Shown: positions 1 through 7,364, numbered from the stretch's first letter. The stretch: 11,455 bases of DNA from an uncultured Phascolarctobacterium sp. (GCA_900554395.1 USHB01000026.1:1-11455); one strand, 5' to 3'. The notes: generated from the letters alone by a model not told the origin. Made by a program: numbers and translations.

Positions 1-28
1 CTTCCAAAATTTGGTCCAGCAATGCCAT
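1..28 (-). CDS. Start of a further operon gene, cut by the window edge
   Basis: An open frame begins at the ATG at 28-26 and runs off the window, reading MALLDQILE. An AGAAGG sequence ends 7 bases before this ATG and would serve as ribosome binding site, which is why this start is preferred. An in-frame ATG at 46-44 overlaps the asparaginase stop codon as TAATG and is the alternative start (it would add MKEGNI). Position and overlap suggest it is the next gene of the abgT operon. Nine residues are too few to assign a family. Confidence 0.4.
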
Positions 29-45
29 AATATTGCCTTCTTTCA

Positions 46-1050
46 TTAAGATTCATCAAAAATTTCTTGTATTTTGGCATATTCTTTTGTATATGTAAGC
101 GCCAGCTGCAATAAAATGCGTGCTTTTTGCGGATTTAAATTGCCGCCGCTGATAAAGCCTGCCTCATCCCATTTAGGGTTAGCCGCTAAAACGCGCCCTT
201 CACTGACGCGGGTACTGCGCACAACAGCAATGCCATGAGCCGTAGCCTGCATAAGTGCAAGTTCCGCACCAGCGTGGATGCTGCCCATGCCGCTGCCTGC
301 ATAAACAATCCCTTGCGCTCCGGCTTTTACAGCCGCATCAATCAGCACACCGTCATCATCACAGTGAGTATAAATAATATCAACCCGCGGTAAAACTTCA
401 TAATTTTTACCGGCAAAAACAGATTGCGTTGTATGGCGTTTTTTTACCTGTGCTTCAAAATAAACTTTGCCTCCCGCTATTGTGCCAAGCTGTCCGTACG
501 GCTGTGCCTGAAAAGCCTCTACTTTAAACGCACTAGTTTTAGTGGCATAACGCGCCGCCATAATAATATCATTCATTACTATCATTACGCCCTGCCCGGC
601 AGCTTCACGGCAGGGGGCTGTTTTTACAGCATTAAGCAAATCCAAAGGACCATCTGCACTAATAGCTGTCGCCGGGCGCATAGCGCCTGTAAGAACAAGC
701 GGCTTACTGCCTTTAACTGTAAGATTTAAAAAATAGGCAGTTTCTTCCAATGTATCCGTGCCATGTGTAATTACAATTCCGTCCACACTCTCATCTGCCA
801 TCAGTTCATTGCAGCGTGCAGCAAGTTTAAACCATAAATCGCTTGTTATATTGCAGCTGTCAATATTTGCAAGCTGTTCTCCACTTACTGCGGCAACTTC
901 CGTAAGCTGCGGCACGGCGTCAATCAGACTTTGTATGCTTAACGCTCCGGCAGTATAGCCCGTAAGTTTGCCCGCGCTGGCTGCACTACCGGCAATAGTA
1001 CCGCCGGTAGCCAAAATTTTAATATGAGGCAAGCCCTGTTTATGCTGCAT
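46..1050 (-). CDS. L-asparaginase (type II-like fold, no signal peptide)
   Basis: Hydrolyses L-asparagine to aspartate and ammonia. In the 334-aa numbering, ATGGTIAG holds the nucleophile Thr18, GYTAG holds Tyr32, Ser65 lies in NIDSCN, HGTDT gives the second-triad Thr98-Asp99, and Lys171 lies in ATKTSAF. The GAMRP motif follows at 122-126. Length is normal for the family. No hydrophobic N-terminal segment is visible, so a cytoplasmic location is inferred, unlike the periplasmic E. coli AnsB. The ATG at 1050 was chosen because AGGAG stands 4 bases before it; an in-frame TTG at 1071 would add seven basic residues and has no comparable site. The gene overlaps the upstream DUF3089 gene by 11 bases, which suggests translational coupling in the abgT operon. 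Preference for asparagine over glutamine cannot be judged from sequence alone. Confidence 0.93.
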   Translation of the reverse strand: MQHKQGLPHIKILATGGTIAGSAASAGKLTGYTAGALSIQSLIDAVPQLTEVAAVSGEQLANIDSCNITSDLWFKLAARCNELMADESVDGIVITHGTDTLEETAYFLNLTVKGSKPLVLTGAMRPATAISADGPLDLLNAVKTAPCREAAGQGVMIVMNDIIMAARYATKTSAFKVEAFQAQPYGQLGTIAGGKVYFEAQVKKRHTTQSVFAGKNYEVLPRVDIIYTHCDDDGVLIDAAVKAGAQGIVYAGSGMGSIHAGAELALMQATAHGIAVVRSTRVSEGRVLAANPKWDEAGFISGGNLNPQKARILLQLALTYTKEYAKIQEIFDES

Positions 1051-2029
1051 TTTGCTCCTGCCTTTCTTCAATAAAAGTATTTATGCGCAGTTCAACGTTC
1101 TGCTGCAAATTGCGGTAAAAAAACTGATAATCGTAAATATGGTAAATTCCTTCCGCAAACAGCGAAAGTACAGGCGGATATTTTTTACCGTCTACATCCG
1201 TAACTTTTAATGTTCCGCGCGTTTCATCAATGTAACAACCGGTAAACTGCGGCACTTCTTTAATAATGCTGCCGCTGTAATCCGTAAAACATGCGCCTAA
1301 GTTCAGCGTTTTAACTGCCGTTTTGCCGTCTGTACGCCAGCTAAGCGGATTAATGCAAAAACTTTTTACATTCTGCGGCACCATCGGTGAAGATGTTACC
1401 TCCGGAGCTTCGCTGTTAAACATAATCACCGTACCTAAATCATCAGCACTCTGCGCCGGGCAGATATATGGGTACTGCTCAGCTTCCTGCGGCGTAAAAC
1501 GCCAGCCAATGGCATAGCAGGCTGCCATATTATTTTTTACAAAATCCGTATTGCCAAATTCTTTTAAAAGCCGCAGGCACATTTCCGCACCCTGCGAAAA
1601 TCCTGACAATACAAACGGACGGCCATTATTTTCATGCTGCATGTAATATAAAAATGCTGCACGCACATCATTGTAAGCCAAATCAAAATAACCGGCCGCC
1701 TCCTGCTGCGGCAAAGTATAATCTGCCAATGTGGCCTGACGGTAATACGGCGCATACATACGGCAGTTTTTTTCATAAATGCCGCGCTGCATATTAAGCG
1801 CGCCCTTAAAATTTCCTTTGGTATTTTCATCGGCAAGGCTCATATTAGTATGCCCATCTGTCCCCAAATCAACAGTCGGGCATATAATAAACAAATCAGC
1901 CGCCTTATTTTCACCAACACGCCAGTACGCCCAATCGGCAGTATTGTTATAATCCGGTGCCTGTGCCGCTGCCAAACTGCAAACGGCAAACAGCACAAAA
2001 GCGAATACTAAATTACATAACTTTTTCAT
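1040..2029 (-). CDS. Exported DUF3089-type alpha/beta-hydrolase-like protein
   Basis: A 329-aa protein with a signal peptide: MKK, a hydrophobic core at about 6-21, and a likely cleavage after Ala22 or Ala24. The mature part shows a nucleophile elbow GFSQG with Ser145. A C-terminal IYHIYDYQFF segment (His297, Asp300) matches the end of DUF3089 proteins, where the His is expected to complete the triad. It is therefore probably an exported esterase- or peptidase-like hydrolase; the substrate is unknown. A Cys at residue 17 is not in a good lipobox (Val precedes it), so a lipoprotein is unlikely. The start overlaps the M20 amidohydrolase stop as ATGA and has only a weak binding site (GTGGTG), so translation probably depends on coupling. 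Its 3' end overlaps the asparaginase start. The operon context hints at a role in processing peptide-like substrates before uptake. Confidence 0.82.
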   Translation of the reverse strand: MKKLCNLVFAFVLFAVCSLAAAQAPDYNNTADWAYWRVGENKAADLFIICPTVDLGTDGHTNMSLADENTKGNFKGALNMQRGIYEKNCRMYAPYYRQATLADYTLPQQEAAGYFDLAYNDVRAAFLYYMQHENNGRPFVLSGFSQGAEMCLRLLKEFGNTDFVKNNMAACYAIGWRFTPQEAEQYPYICPAQSADDLGTVIMFNSEAPEVTSSPMVPQNVKSFCINPLSWRTDGKTAVKTLNLGACFTDYSGSIIKEVPQFTGCYIDETRGTLKVTDVDGKKYPPVLSLFAEGIYHIYDYQFFYRNLQQNVELRINTFIEERQEQNAA

Positions 2030-3204
2030 TTAACACCACTGTTTAAATAATCATAAGCAAACTGCGCATAAATAGCAGCGCCATATTTTAACTGTTCTTC
2101 ATCAACTGCAAATTTGGGGTGATGATGCACACAGTTGAGCCCTTTGGCAAGATTGCGCACTCCTAAAAATCCGTAAACGCCTTTAGTTTTTTCCATAAAT
2201 ACGGAAAAATCTTCAGCACCGGTCATTTTATCTAAATGGCAAAGTGCCTGTTCGCCCATAATTTTTGCTGCTGCCCTGCGTGCAATTTCGTTCAAGCTGT
2301 TATGTTCGTTTATAAGCGGCGCCGGTCCGAAAAAGTAAGTACTTTCAACATTACAATCATAAACCTGTGCTGCTTTTTTAGCTGTTTCCTCAATAAGCTG
2401 CGGCATATTTTTGCGGAACTCTTTGTTAAAAGTACGTACTGTACCAACAAGTTCTGCCTCTGCCGCTATTTGCGCACTTTCAGTGCCGCCATTCATCATG
2501 CCGGTAGTTATAACCAAAGTATTTTGCGGTGCGTTTACACGGCTGACGATACTTTGCAAAGCCATAACCACTGCCGCTGCCGCCAGCACGGCATCATTGC
2601 CAAGCTGAGGTTTATCTGCCGGTGCTGTTTGCCCTTTAATTTTTATGGTAAAACGGTCGCTGCACGCCATGCGCTCACCGTCTTCAAAATTCACGCTGCC
2701 GCTGTCCATCAGTGACCATACATGCTGCCCAAAAACAGCATCTACATCATCAAGACAGCCTTTTTCCACATAATGGCGAGATTCCGTACCAATTTCTTCT
2801 GCCATCTGGAAAATCAGCTTAACGGTTCCATGCAGTTCATCTTTATATTTTTGCAGCATTTTGCCTGCGGCAAGCAGCATAGCTGTATGGCAATCGTGTC
2901 CGCAGGCATGCATTACCCCTGCATTCTGAGAGCAGAAACCGCACTCATTTTCTTCCTGTATGGGCAATGCATCAATATCGGCACGCAGCATTACGGTTTT
3001 GCCCGGATAGGCACCTTTAATAATGCCAATGCAGCCGGTAATGTCATCAAAAGTCTGTACTTCAATGCCAAAAGATTTTAATTCGTTTACAATATGTTCC
3101 GTTGTTTTAAATTCTTTGGTGCCAAGTTCCGGATGGGCATGCAGCCAATGGCGCTGCTCCAAAATATATTGTTCTTCAGCAAATGCCAGTTCTTTAAAGT
3201 TCAT
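2026..3204 (-). CDS. M20 family metallo-amidohydrolase with altered lid residues
   Basis: A 392-aa enzyme of the M20D aminoacylase/hippurate hydrolase/AbgA-AbgB type, expected to hydrolyse N-acyl or aminobenzoyl amino acids in the cytoplasm. The catalytic domain looks intact: HPELG at 24-28, RADIDALP at 74-81, metal ligands Cys101 and His103 in HACGHD, catalytic Glu136 and ligand Glu137 in QMAEE, His161 in GQHVW, and the C-terminal HHHP around His361. The lid domain (about 183-290) is unusual. The normal GxxAHGSxPH is replaced by GQTAPADKPQ (191-200), removing the His that reaches into the partner active site, and NVIPD is replaced by AQIAA (244-248). Arg257 in GTVRTF is retained. AAGGAGG lies 9 bases before the start, which overlaps the preceding lid-domain gene as ATGA. 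It may be active with changed specificity, dependent on a partner, or impaired. Confidence 0.92.
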   Translation of the reverse strand: MNFKELAFAEEQYILEQRHWLHAHPELGTKEFKTTEHIVNELKSFGIEVQTFDDITGCIGIIKGAYPGKTVMLRADIDALPIQEENECGFCSQNAGVMHACGHDCHTAMLLAAGKMLQKYKDELHGTVKLIFQMAEEIGTESRHYVEKGCLDDVDAVFGQHVWSLMDSGSVNFEDGERMACSDRFTIKIKGQTAPADKPQLGNDAVLAAAAVVMALQSIVSRVNAPQNTLVITTGMMNGGTESAQIAAEAELVGTVRTFNKEFRKNMPQLIEETAKKAAQVYDCNVESTYFFGPAPLINEHNSLNEIARRAAAKIMGEQALCHLDKMTGAEDFSVFMEKTKGVYGFLGVRNLAKGLNCVHHHPKFAVDEEQLKYGAAIYAQFAYDYLNSGVK

Positions 3205-3563
3205 TCTGCCGTGCCTCCTTCCGCTTCACTAAATACAAGTTCAGCAGTACAGCCCAAAGCTGCCGCCGTGCTTTGGGCAAGCAGTGTAATCTGCGGCTGC
3301 ATTTCAGCAAGAATTGCTTTATCATCCGCATATAAATATGCCGTTAATTTTACCAAATCTGTAATAATGTTAAACTGCGTACCACCGTGTACTTCACTTA
3401 TGGTAAACACCAGCGGATTTAACGGGTTATTCATACGGCTTACAACAGTTTGTGCATTTAAAATAAAAGATGATGCCGCTACGATGGCATCTTTGCCCAA
3501 ATGAGGTGTAGAGCCATGGGCAGAACTTCCGTGAAAAATAATGTTAATTTTTGTATGATACAT
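3201..3563 (-). CDS. Free-standing M20 dimerisation (lid) domain protein
   Basis: A 120-aa ORF that corresponds only to the dimerisation domain of an M20 amidohydrolase. HGSSAHGSTPHLGKDAIVAA (11-30) matches the family motif with the lid His16 and His21. VVSRMNNPL follows at 40-48, then GGTQFNII (60-67) with the conserved Asn65. The region aligning to GTVRTF reads AYLYAD, so the lid Arg is replaced by Tyr78. No metal-binding catalytic half is present on either side: the ORF starts at the domain's first strand and stops just after its last. It has its own AAGGAG site 9 bases before the ATG, and its stop overlaps the start of the full-length M20 gene (ATGA). It could be a partner subunit that supplies lid residues, a regulator, or a remnant of a duplicated abgA/abgB-like gene. 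Function is not established. Confidence 0.75.
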   Translation of the reverse strand: MYHTKINIIFHGSSAHGSTPHLGKDAIVAASSFILNAQTVVSRMNNPLNPLVFTISEVHGGTQFNIITDLVKLTAYLYADDKAILAEMQPQITLLAQSTAAALGCTAELVFSEAEGGTAE

Positions 3564-3580
3564 AAAGCATAACTCCTTAT

Positions 3581-3607
3581 AAAAGCGGCTGCCGTAACAG
3601 CAGCCGC
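3581..3607 (-). terminator. Hairpin with short U-run between abgT and the lid-domain gene
   Basis: Read on the minus strand, GCGGCTGC (3607-3600), a 7-base loop and GCAGCCGC (3592-3585) form a perfect 8-bp stem followed by TTTT. It sits 46 bases before the lid-domain start and just ahead of its AAGGAG. The U-run is short, so it may only attenuate transcription or mark an mRNA processing or stability point that lowers expression of the downstream enzymes relative to the transporter. Confidence 0.5.
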
Positions 3608-3627
3608 CCTATTTAACTTTTAAATTA

Positions 3628-5175
3628 TCATGGCAGGTAAATGCCGCCGCCAGGTCCTAACGGAAGGTCGAGGAATATCCATACCAAAAGCTGAATAATC
3701 CAAATTACTGCAAACGTAACGGAAAACGGCACCATATTGGCAATAACAGAACCAAGTCCCATCTCCGGCGCGTATCTGCGTACAAAGCCTAAAATAACCG
3801 GGCAATACGGGAACAACGGAGAAAGCGGGTTGGTAATGGAATCGCCTATACGGTAAGAAACCTGCGTAACAGCAGGGTCAAAGCCCATCAGCATCAGCAT
3901 CGGCACAAATATTGGCGCAAGAATAGCCCATTTGGCAGATGCAGAACCAATAAGAATATTAACCATACAAGATACAAAAATAAGGCCAACTAACAGCGGC
4001 GCACCGGTAAACTGCATTGCCTGCAAAGCTTCCGCACCTTTAATAGCCATAACAATGCCCAAATTGCTCCATGCAAAATAGCTGGTAAACTGTGCAATAA
4101 AGAAGCACATAAAAATGTAACCGGCCATATCCTTAAAGCCCAGCGTAATATCGGCAAATAAATCCCTGTCATTTTTATATTTGCCGCAGCCAAAACCATA
4201 GCACGCACCCATAACAAACAATGCAATAGTAACAGTTAAAATAATGCCATTCATAAACGGAGAACCGTTGGTCATAACGGAATGGGTTTTCTGGTCTGCC
4301 AAAAGCGGGTCATCACCAACGCAGGCCAGTACCAGTGCAATTACAAATACTACAAGGCCGATAACAGACCACTTCAGACCGCGTTTCTGTTCTTCGGTAA
4401 CTTTTCCTTCTGATTCATCAAAATTGAATTTCAACAAATCTTCTCTGGTAGTAGGAAAGCGTTTTACCAAAAACTTTTCCGTCAGCAACGTGCCAAAAAC
4501 AGCAAGCAAAATACAAGAAACAATCAAAAAGTACCAGTTAATAGCCATTGTGGCAGAATAATTGGGGTCAATCATACGGGCTGCGTTTTCGGTAAAGCCA
4601 TAAGCAAGCGCATCTGTCATGCCAAGCATAATATTGGCACTAAAGCCACCCGCGCAGCCTGCATAAGCTACAATCATACCTAAAACCGGGCTGCGTCCAA
4701 GCCCCATGTAAATAACAGCAGCCAGCGGAGGCATTACAATGTATCCGGCATCACCGGCAAGGTTAGCGTTAATAGCAACAAACAAAATCGCAAAAGTAAC
4801 CATCCACGATTTAGCATCGCCCATAACTTGCTTCATCATTGTAACTAAAAAGCCGCTCTTTTCTGCAACAGCCGCACCAATAATGCAAACCATAACCATA
4901 CCCAAAGGAGCAAAATTGGAATAATTGGCAACAGCCTTACTGTACATATCGCGGAAACCGTCTTTGGTTAAAAGGTTTACCACCTGTACGGTTTTGCCGG
5001 TACCGGGATGCACCGCACCATAACCCATACTGCCCAAAATTGCGGAAAGAATTACAACCGCAACAGCCAGTATAATAAACAGGCTGACAGGGTCCGGCAT
5101 GGCATTGCCGATTTTTTCAATAAAGTCCATCGCTTTATCAAAAAAGCCCTTTTTCTGAACTTCATTCTTTTCCAT
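3628..5175 (-). CDS. abgT: AbgT-family transporter (aminobenzoyl-glutamate type)
   Basis: A 515-aa inner-membrane protein with many hydrophobic segments and a cytoplasmic N-terminus. The family hallmarks near the C-terminus are clear: GSASAKWAILAPIFVPM (410-426) and YRIGDSITNPLSPLFPY (441-457). GDAGYIVMPP (141-150) and GGFSAN (176-181) are also typical. E. coli AbgT has about 508 residues, so this gene is full length. AbgT proteins import p-aminobenzoyl-glutamate; other members export antifolates such as sulfonamides. The M20 hydrolase genes immediately downstream mirror the E. coli abgABT pairing and favour import of a conjugated amino acid or dipeptide, although the exact substrate is open. 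AAGGTGA precedes the ATG by 4 bases. It is the first gene of the operon, transcribed from a promoter near 5255-5263. Confidence 0.93.
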   Translation of the reverse strand: MEKNEVQKKGFFDKAMDFIEKIGNAMPDPVSLFIILAVAVVILSAILGSMGYGAVHPGTGKTVQVVNLLTKDGFRDMYSKAVANYSNFAPLGMVMVCIIGAAVAEKSGFLVTMMKQVMGDAKSWMVTFAILFVAINANLAGDAGYIVMPPLAAVIYMGLGRSPVLGMIVAYAGCAGGFSANIMLGMTDALAYGFTENAARMIDPNYSATMAINWYFLIVSCILLAVFGTLLTEKFLVKRFPTTREDLLKFNFDESEGKVTEEQKRGLKWSVIGLVVFVIALVLACVGDDPLLADQKTHSVMTNGSPFMNGIILTVTIALFVMGACYGFGCGKYKNDRDLFADITLGFKDMAGYIFMCFFIAQFTSYFAWSNLGIVMAIKGAEALQAMQFTGAPLLVGLIFVSCMVNILIGSASAKWAILAPIFVPMLMLMGFDPAVTQVSYRIGDSITNPLSPLFPYCPVILGFVRRYAPEMGLGSVIANMVPFSVTFAVIWIIQLLVWIFLDLPLGPGGGIYLP

Positions 5176-5200
5176 AAAATCACCTTCCCTAAAATGGAAT

Positions 5201-5239
5201 AATTATAATAAAAGACCCCACAGATACCCTGTGGAGTCT
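5201..5239 (-). terminator. Intrinsic terminator or leader hairpin before abgT
   Basis: On the minus strand AGACTCCACAG (5239-5229), loop GGTAT and CTGTGGGGTCT (5223-5213) form an 11-bp stem with one U-G wobble, followed by TTTATTATAATT. On the plus strand the same position would be a C-A mismatch, so the structure fits minus-strand RNA. It probably ends the transcript of the DUF3298-type gene. Because a promoter lies just upstream of it, it is also the first element of the abgT leader. Confidence 0.75.
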
Positions 5240-5254
5240 CCGTTGACTATATTT

Positions 5255-5263
5255 ATTATAACA
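5255..5263 (-). promoter_or_regulatory. Extended -10 promoter for the abgT operon
   Basis: The minus strand reads TGTTATAAT (5263-5255), a perfect extended -10 element. No good -35 is seen at 16-18 bases, which is common with extended -10 promoters. The predicted start near 5248 would place the hairpin at 5239-5213 almost at the RNA 5' end. A second TATAAT at 5207-5202, within the hairpin's tail, could give a shorter transcript, but it lacks both TG and a -35. Confidence 0.5.
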
Positions 5264-5320
5264 TTTTAGAAAGTTAAAATAAATAGCCTCATTTGTATTT
5301 TTATACAGCAAAAGTGTTGC

Positions 5321-6118
5321 TTATTTTACATTATCGGCCATAATGTCACTCAACTGGCCTGCCGGGATAACAAAAGTAACAACACCTGCGGCATAAGGGG
5401 CAACTTCGTACGGTGCATAGGTAATTACCAGCACTTTGCCGTCAAAGTAAAACTGGTCACCGTCTTTTACTTCAACAGGTCCGAAAAATTTCTCCGGCTG
5501 TGCAGCAACTTTTTTAGCTACTATTTTATTAATGCGTTCCAGATAATTGCTGCCGGGTTTGAATAAATCGGCAAGCTGCAATTCATTGCCGGTAGTTAAA
5601 TCAAAAGTAGATACTTTATACAGCGTATTGCCGTGCGCACCGCCGGTAAACAGATAGCCGCGCTGTTCAACGCTTAAAAGTTTGCTGCCGTTGTACAAAA
5701 CATCGTATTTGCCGTCAAGGCCGTAACGCTCTACCAGGCTGCCGCCCAAAGTTTTTGCTTCATACCAGCTGCTGTGCAGGCTGTAATTAACGAAACCGCC
5801 AACATCTTCCAAAAATTCGCGTGCTTCTTTAACTCCGTCTTTGCCGCTAAATTTATATTCAAAAGATGTACGCATGGCATCTTCCCCACTACGTCCCTGC
5901 GGCAGCGGAGAATAAAGCTGCATCAGTGCATTAAAATTAAGTGCTTTGTTAATTTTAGCATCAGCAACGGAACCACCTGCAGCGCCTTTAATCTGCGGCA
6001 CTTCCATTTTTACCCAGTCTTCGGTAATGTCATATCCTTTAACTGCCACATTTGCAAATGCGGTTGCGCTTATTGCCATGGCAGCCAAAGCCAATGCAAT
6101 GGTCTTTTTTAATTTCAT
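5321..6118 (-). CDS. Secreted DUF3298-type protein (RsiV/PdaC-like fold)
   Basis: A 265-aa protein with a classical signal peptide: MKLKK, hydrophobic core to about 20, and cleavage predicted after Ala22 (TAFA, then NVAV). The C-terminal half carries the DUF3298 hallmarks YLFTGGAHGNT (155-165), TFDLTTG (171-177) followed by LADLF, and YAPYEVAPYAAGVVTFVIP (234-252). The N-terminal half is compatible with a DUF4163-like segment. Related domains occur in the anti-sigma factor RsiV and the deacetylase PdaC; here there is neither a transmembrane anchor nor a catalytic deacetylase domain. It is therefore an envelope or extracellular protein of unknown role, possibly ligand binding. AAGGAGGA lies 5 bases before the ATG. 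It has its own promoter at 6148-6175 and a terminator at 5239-5201, so it is monocistronic. Confidence 0.85.
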   Translation of the reverse strand: MKLKKTIALALAAMAISATAFANVAVKGYDITEDWVKMEVPQIKGAAGGSVADAKINKALNFNALMQLYSPLPQGRSGEDAMRTSFEYKFSGKDGVKEAREFLEDVGGFVNYSLHSSWYEAKTLGGSLVERYGLDGKYDVLYNGSKLLSVEQRGYLFTGGAHGNTLYKVSTFDLTTGNELQLADLFKPGSNYLERINKIVAKKVAAQPEKFFGPVEVKDGDQFYFDGKVLVITYAPYEVAPYAAGVVTFVIPAGQLSDIMADNVK

Positions 6119-6147
6119 AAAAATCCTCCTTAAAGTCTGTCACGTTA

Positions 6148-6175
6148 ATTATAACATAGAATTTTAAGAAGGCAA
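6148..6175 (-). promoter_or_regulatory. Promoter of the DUF3298-type gene
   Basis: On the minus strand a -35-like TTGCCT (6175-6170) is followed after 16 bases by TATAAT (6153-6148), with the extended element TG at 6156-6155. The nonamer TGTTATAAT is identical to that before abgT. The -35 starts just after the stop codon of the ABC permease gene, and the transcript start is predicted near 6141. Confidence 0.55.
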
Positions 6176-6179
6176 AACT

Positions 6180-7364
6180 TTACAAATCATCCGCTGCCTG
6201 GCGTTTGCAGGCCGCTGCTGCGGGAATGAAACTGAAAACCGCTGCCGCTGCAACCACTGCAAGAATCATAACGCCTTCCTGCAAACTGAAGCCCGCCGCC
6301 ATACTAACGGCAGTTTTTTGCCGCAAAATATAGGCCAGTGCCAAAAACGCACCGTGTCCGGCGGCAATGCCGCCAATTACGCCTGTGCAGGCAAGCAGCA
6401 TCCCCTGCAAAAAGTTAATTTTTACAATTTCATTCCGCCCTGCGCCTATAGCACGCATAATTGCATTATCATGCCTGCGCATGGCTGCCGCCCAATAGGT
6501 TGTAAAAGCAATTATAACAAGCGACAGCAAAATAACGGCATAGCTTATAATCTGCAAAACTTTTTCAGCATCACCCATTACGGAAAACAGTTCTATAACT
6601 ATCTGTGATGGAAAAACCATCTGCATATCACGGTCATTTCTGTACTGGGCAAGCAGTGCCAAAGCCTGCGCGTAACCGGCAGGTTTAACAAGCACGGATG
6701 TTACGCCCTGTGCAGCCGCACCATGCCCGGCATGCGAAAGCCACAAACTGTTTATATCCGTTAAAATACTTTGGTCATACGGCCCGTTTACCGGCTGCAA
6801 AATGCCAACCACTTTATATTTCTGCGTATGCCCTTTGCCGCCGGGCATTGCCACCATACCATGCGATGTATTAAAAATATCTCCGATTTTAAGCCCTGTC
6901 ATTTGTGCCATACGGGCTCCCAAAACGGCTTCATAAGGTTCTGCAAACGCACGCCCTTGCGCTAATTGCAGCCATTTGCCGCGTTTGGGGTTTATTTCGT
7001 AAGCAAAAATTTCTTTTTCAGTACCGGCAATGCGGAAGCCGCGGTAATTATCGCCGTAACCGAAAGGTATTGCCATTGCCACATTTTTATTGGCGCGCAG
7101 TTTTTCAACCTGGCTGTAACTGATGTTGGACATCGGCGTATCTTTTAAAAATGCAGTGTTCAGCACAAGCTGATTGGGGCTGCCTTTGCTGCCCGCTACT
7201 ATCGGAAACGGTTCTGCCGCTGATGTTAAGCCGCTGTGTACGCCGTCTGCCATTAAAAGTACCAGCACAGCCATGGCAATGCTTGCCATTACAACACAGC
7301 AGGCAATAAGGCTTTGCAAAGGTTTAAACATAATGTTGCGGCGTACAATTTTAATAATGCCCAT
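6180..7364 (-). CDS. FtsX-like ABC transporter permease, possibly zinc-linked
   Basis: A 394-aa permease with the MacB/LolC layout: TM1 at about 17-38, a large periplasmic domain (about 45-265), then TM2 269-293, TM3 319-345 and TM4 364-386. MRRHDNAIMRAIGAGRNEI (295-313) is the usual FtsX coupling region. Segments such as IVAGSKGSPNQLVL (55-68) and YKVVGILQP (183-191) recall the permease of the zinc-responsive PA4063-PA4066-type clusters. Its periplasmic loop carries scattered histidines (168, 179, 211, 214) but no long His run. The start overlaps the ATPase gene by 14 bases, with GGGAGG 10 bases upstream. With the ATPase it should form a mechanotransmission-type or lipid/lipoprotein-handling ABC complex. 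The cargo or client is unknown, and the zinc link is inferred from resemblance and context. Confidence 0.88.
   Translation of the reverse strand: MGIIKIVRRNIMFKPLQSLIACCVVMASIAMAVLVLLMADGVHSGLTSAAEPFPIVAGSKGSPNQLVLNTAFLKDTPMSNISYSQVEKLRANKNVAMAIPFGYGDNYRGFRIAGTEKEIFAYEINPKRGKWLQLAQGRAFAEPYEAVLGARMAQMTGLKIGDIFNTSHGMVAMPGGKGHTQKYKVVGILQPVNGPYDQSILTDINSLWLSHAGHGAAAQGVTSVLVKPAGYAQALALLAQYRNDRDMQMVFPSQIVIELFSVMGDAEKVLQIISYAVILLSLVIIAFTTYWAAAMRRHDNAIMRAIGAGRNEIVKINFLQGMLLACTGVIGGIAAGHGAFLALAYILRQKTAVSMAAGFSLQEGVMILAVVAAAAVFSFIPAAAACKRQAADDL

Noticed and set aside
1051..1071. Longer asparaginase starting with TTG at 1071
   Set aside because: The ATG at 1050 has AGGAG just before it and begins right where family similarity begins. 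The TTG form would only add seven basic residues.
1979..2029. DUF3089 protein as a lipoprotein with Cys17 as the anchor
   Set aside because: The residues before the Cys are Phe-Ala-Val, which does not fit a lipobox. A standard signal-peptidase site follows at residues 22-24.
2236..2715. Plus-strand open frame of 159 codons
   Set aside because: It lies wholly opposite the M20 amidohydrolase, is rich in Cys and His as antisense frames are, and has no sensible product.
3201..3563. A single sequencing frameshift splitting one full-length M20 gene
   Set aside because: The small ORF repeats the lid domain, which the downstream gene also contains in full, so the two cannot be joined into one normal M20 protein.
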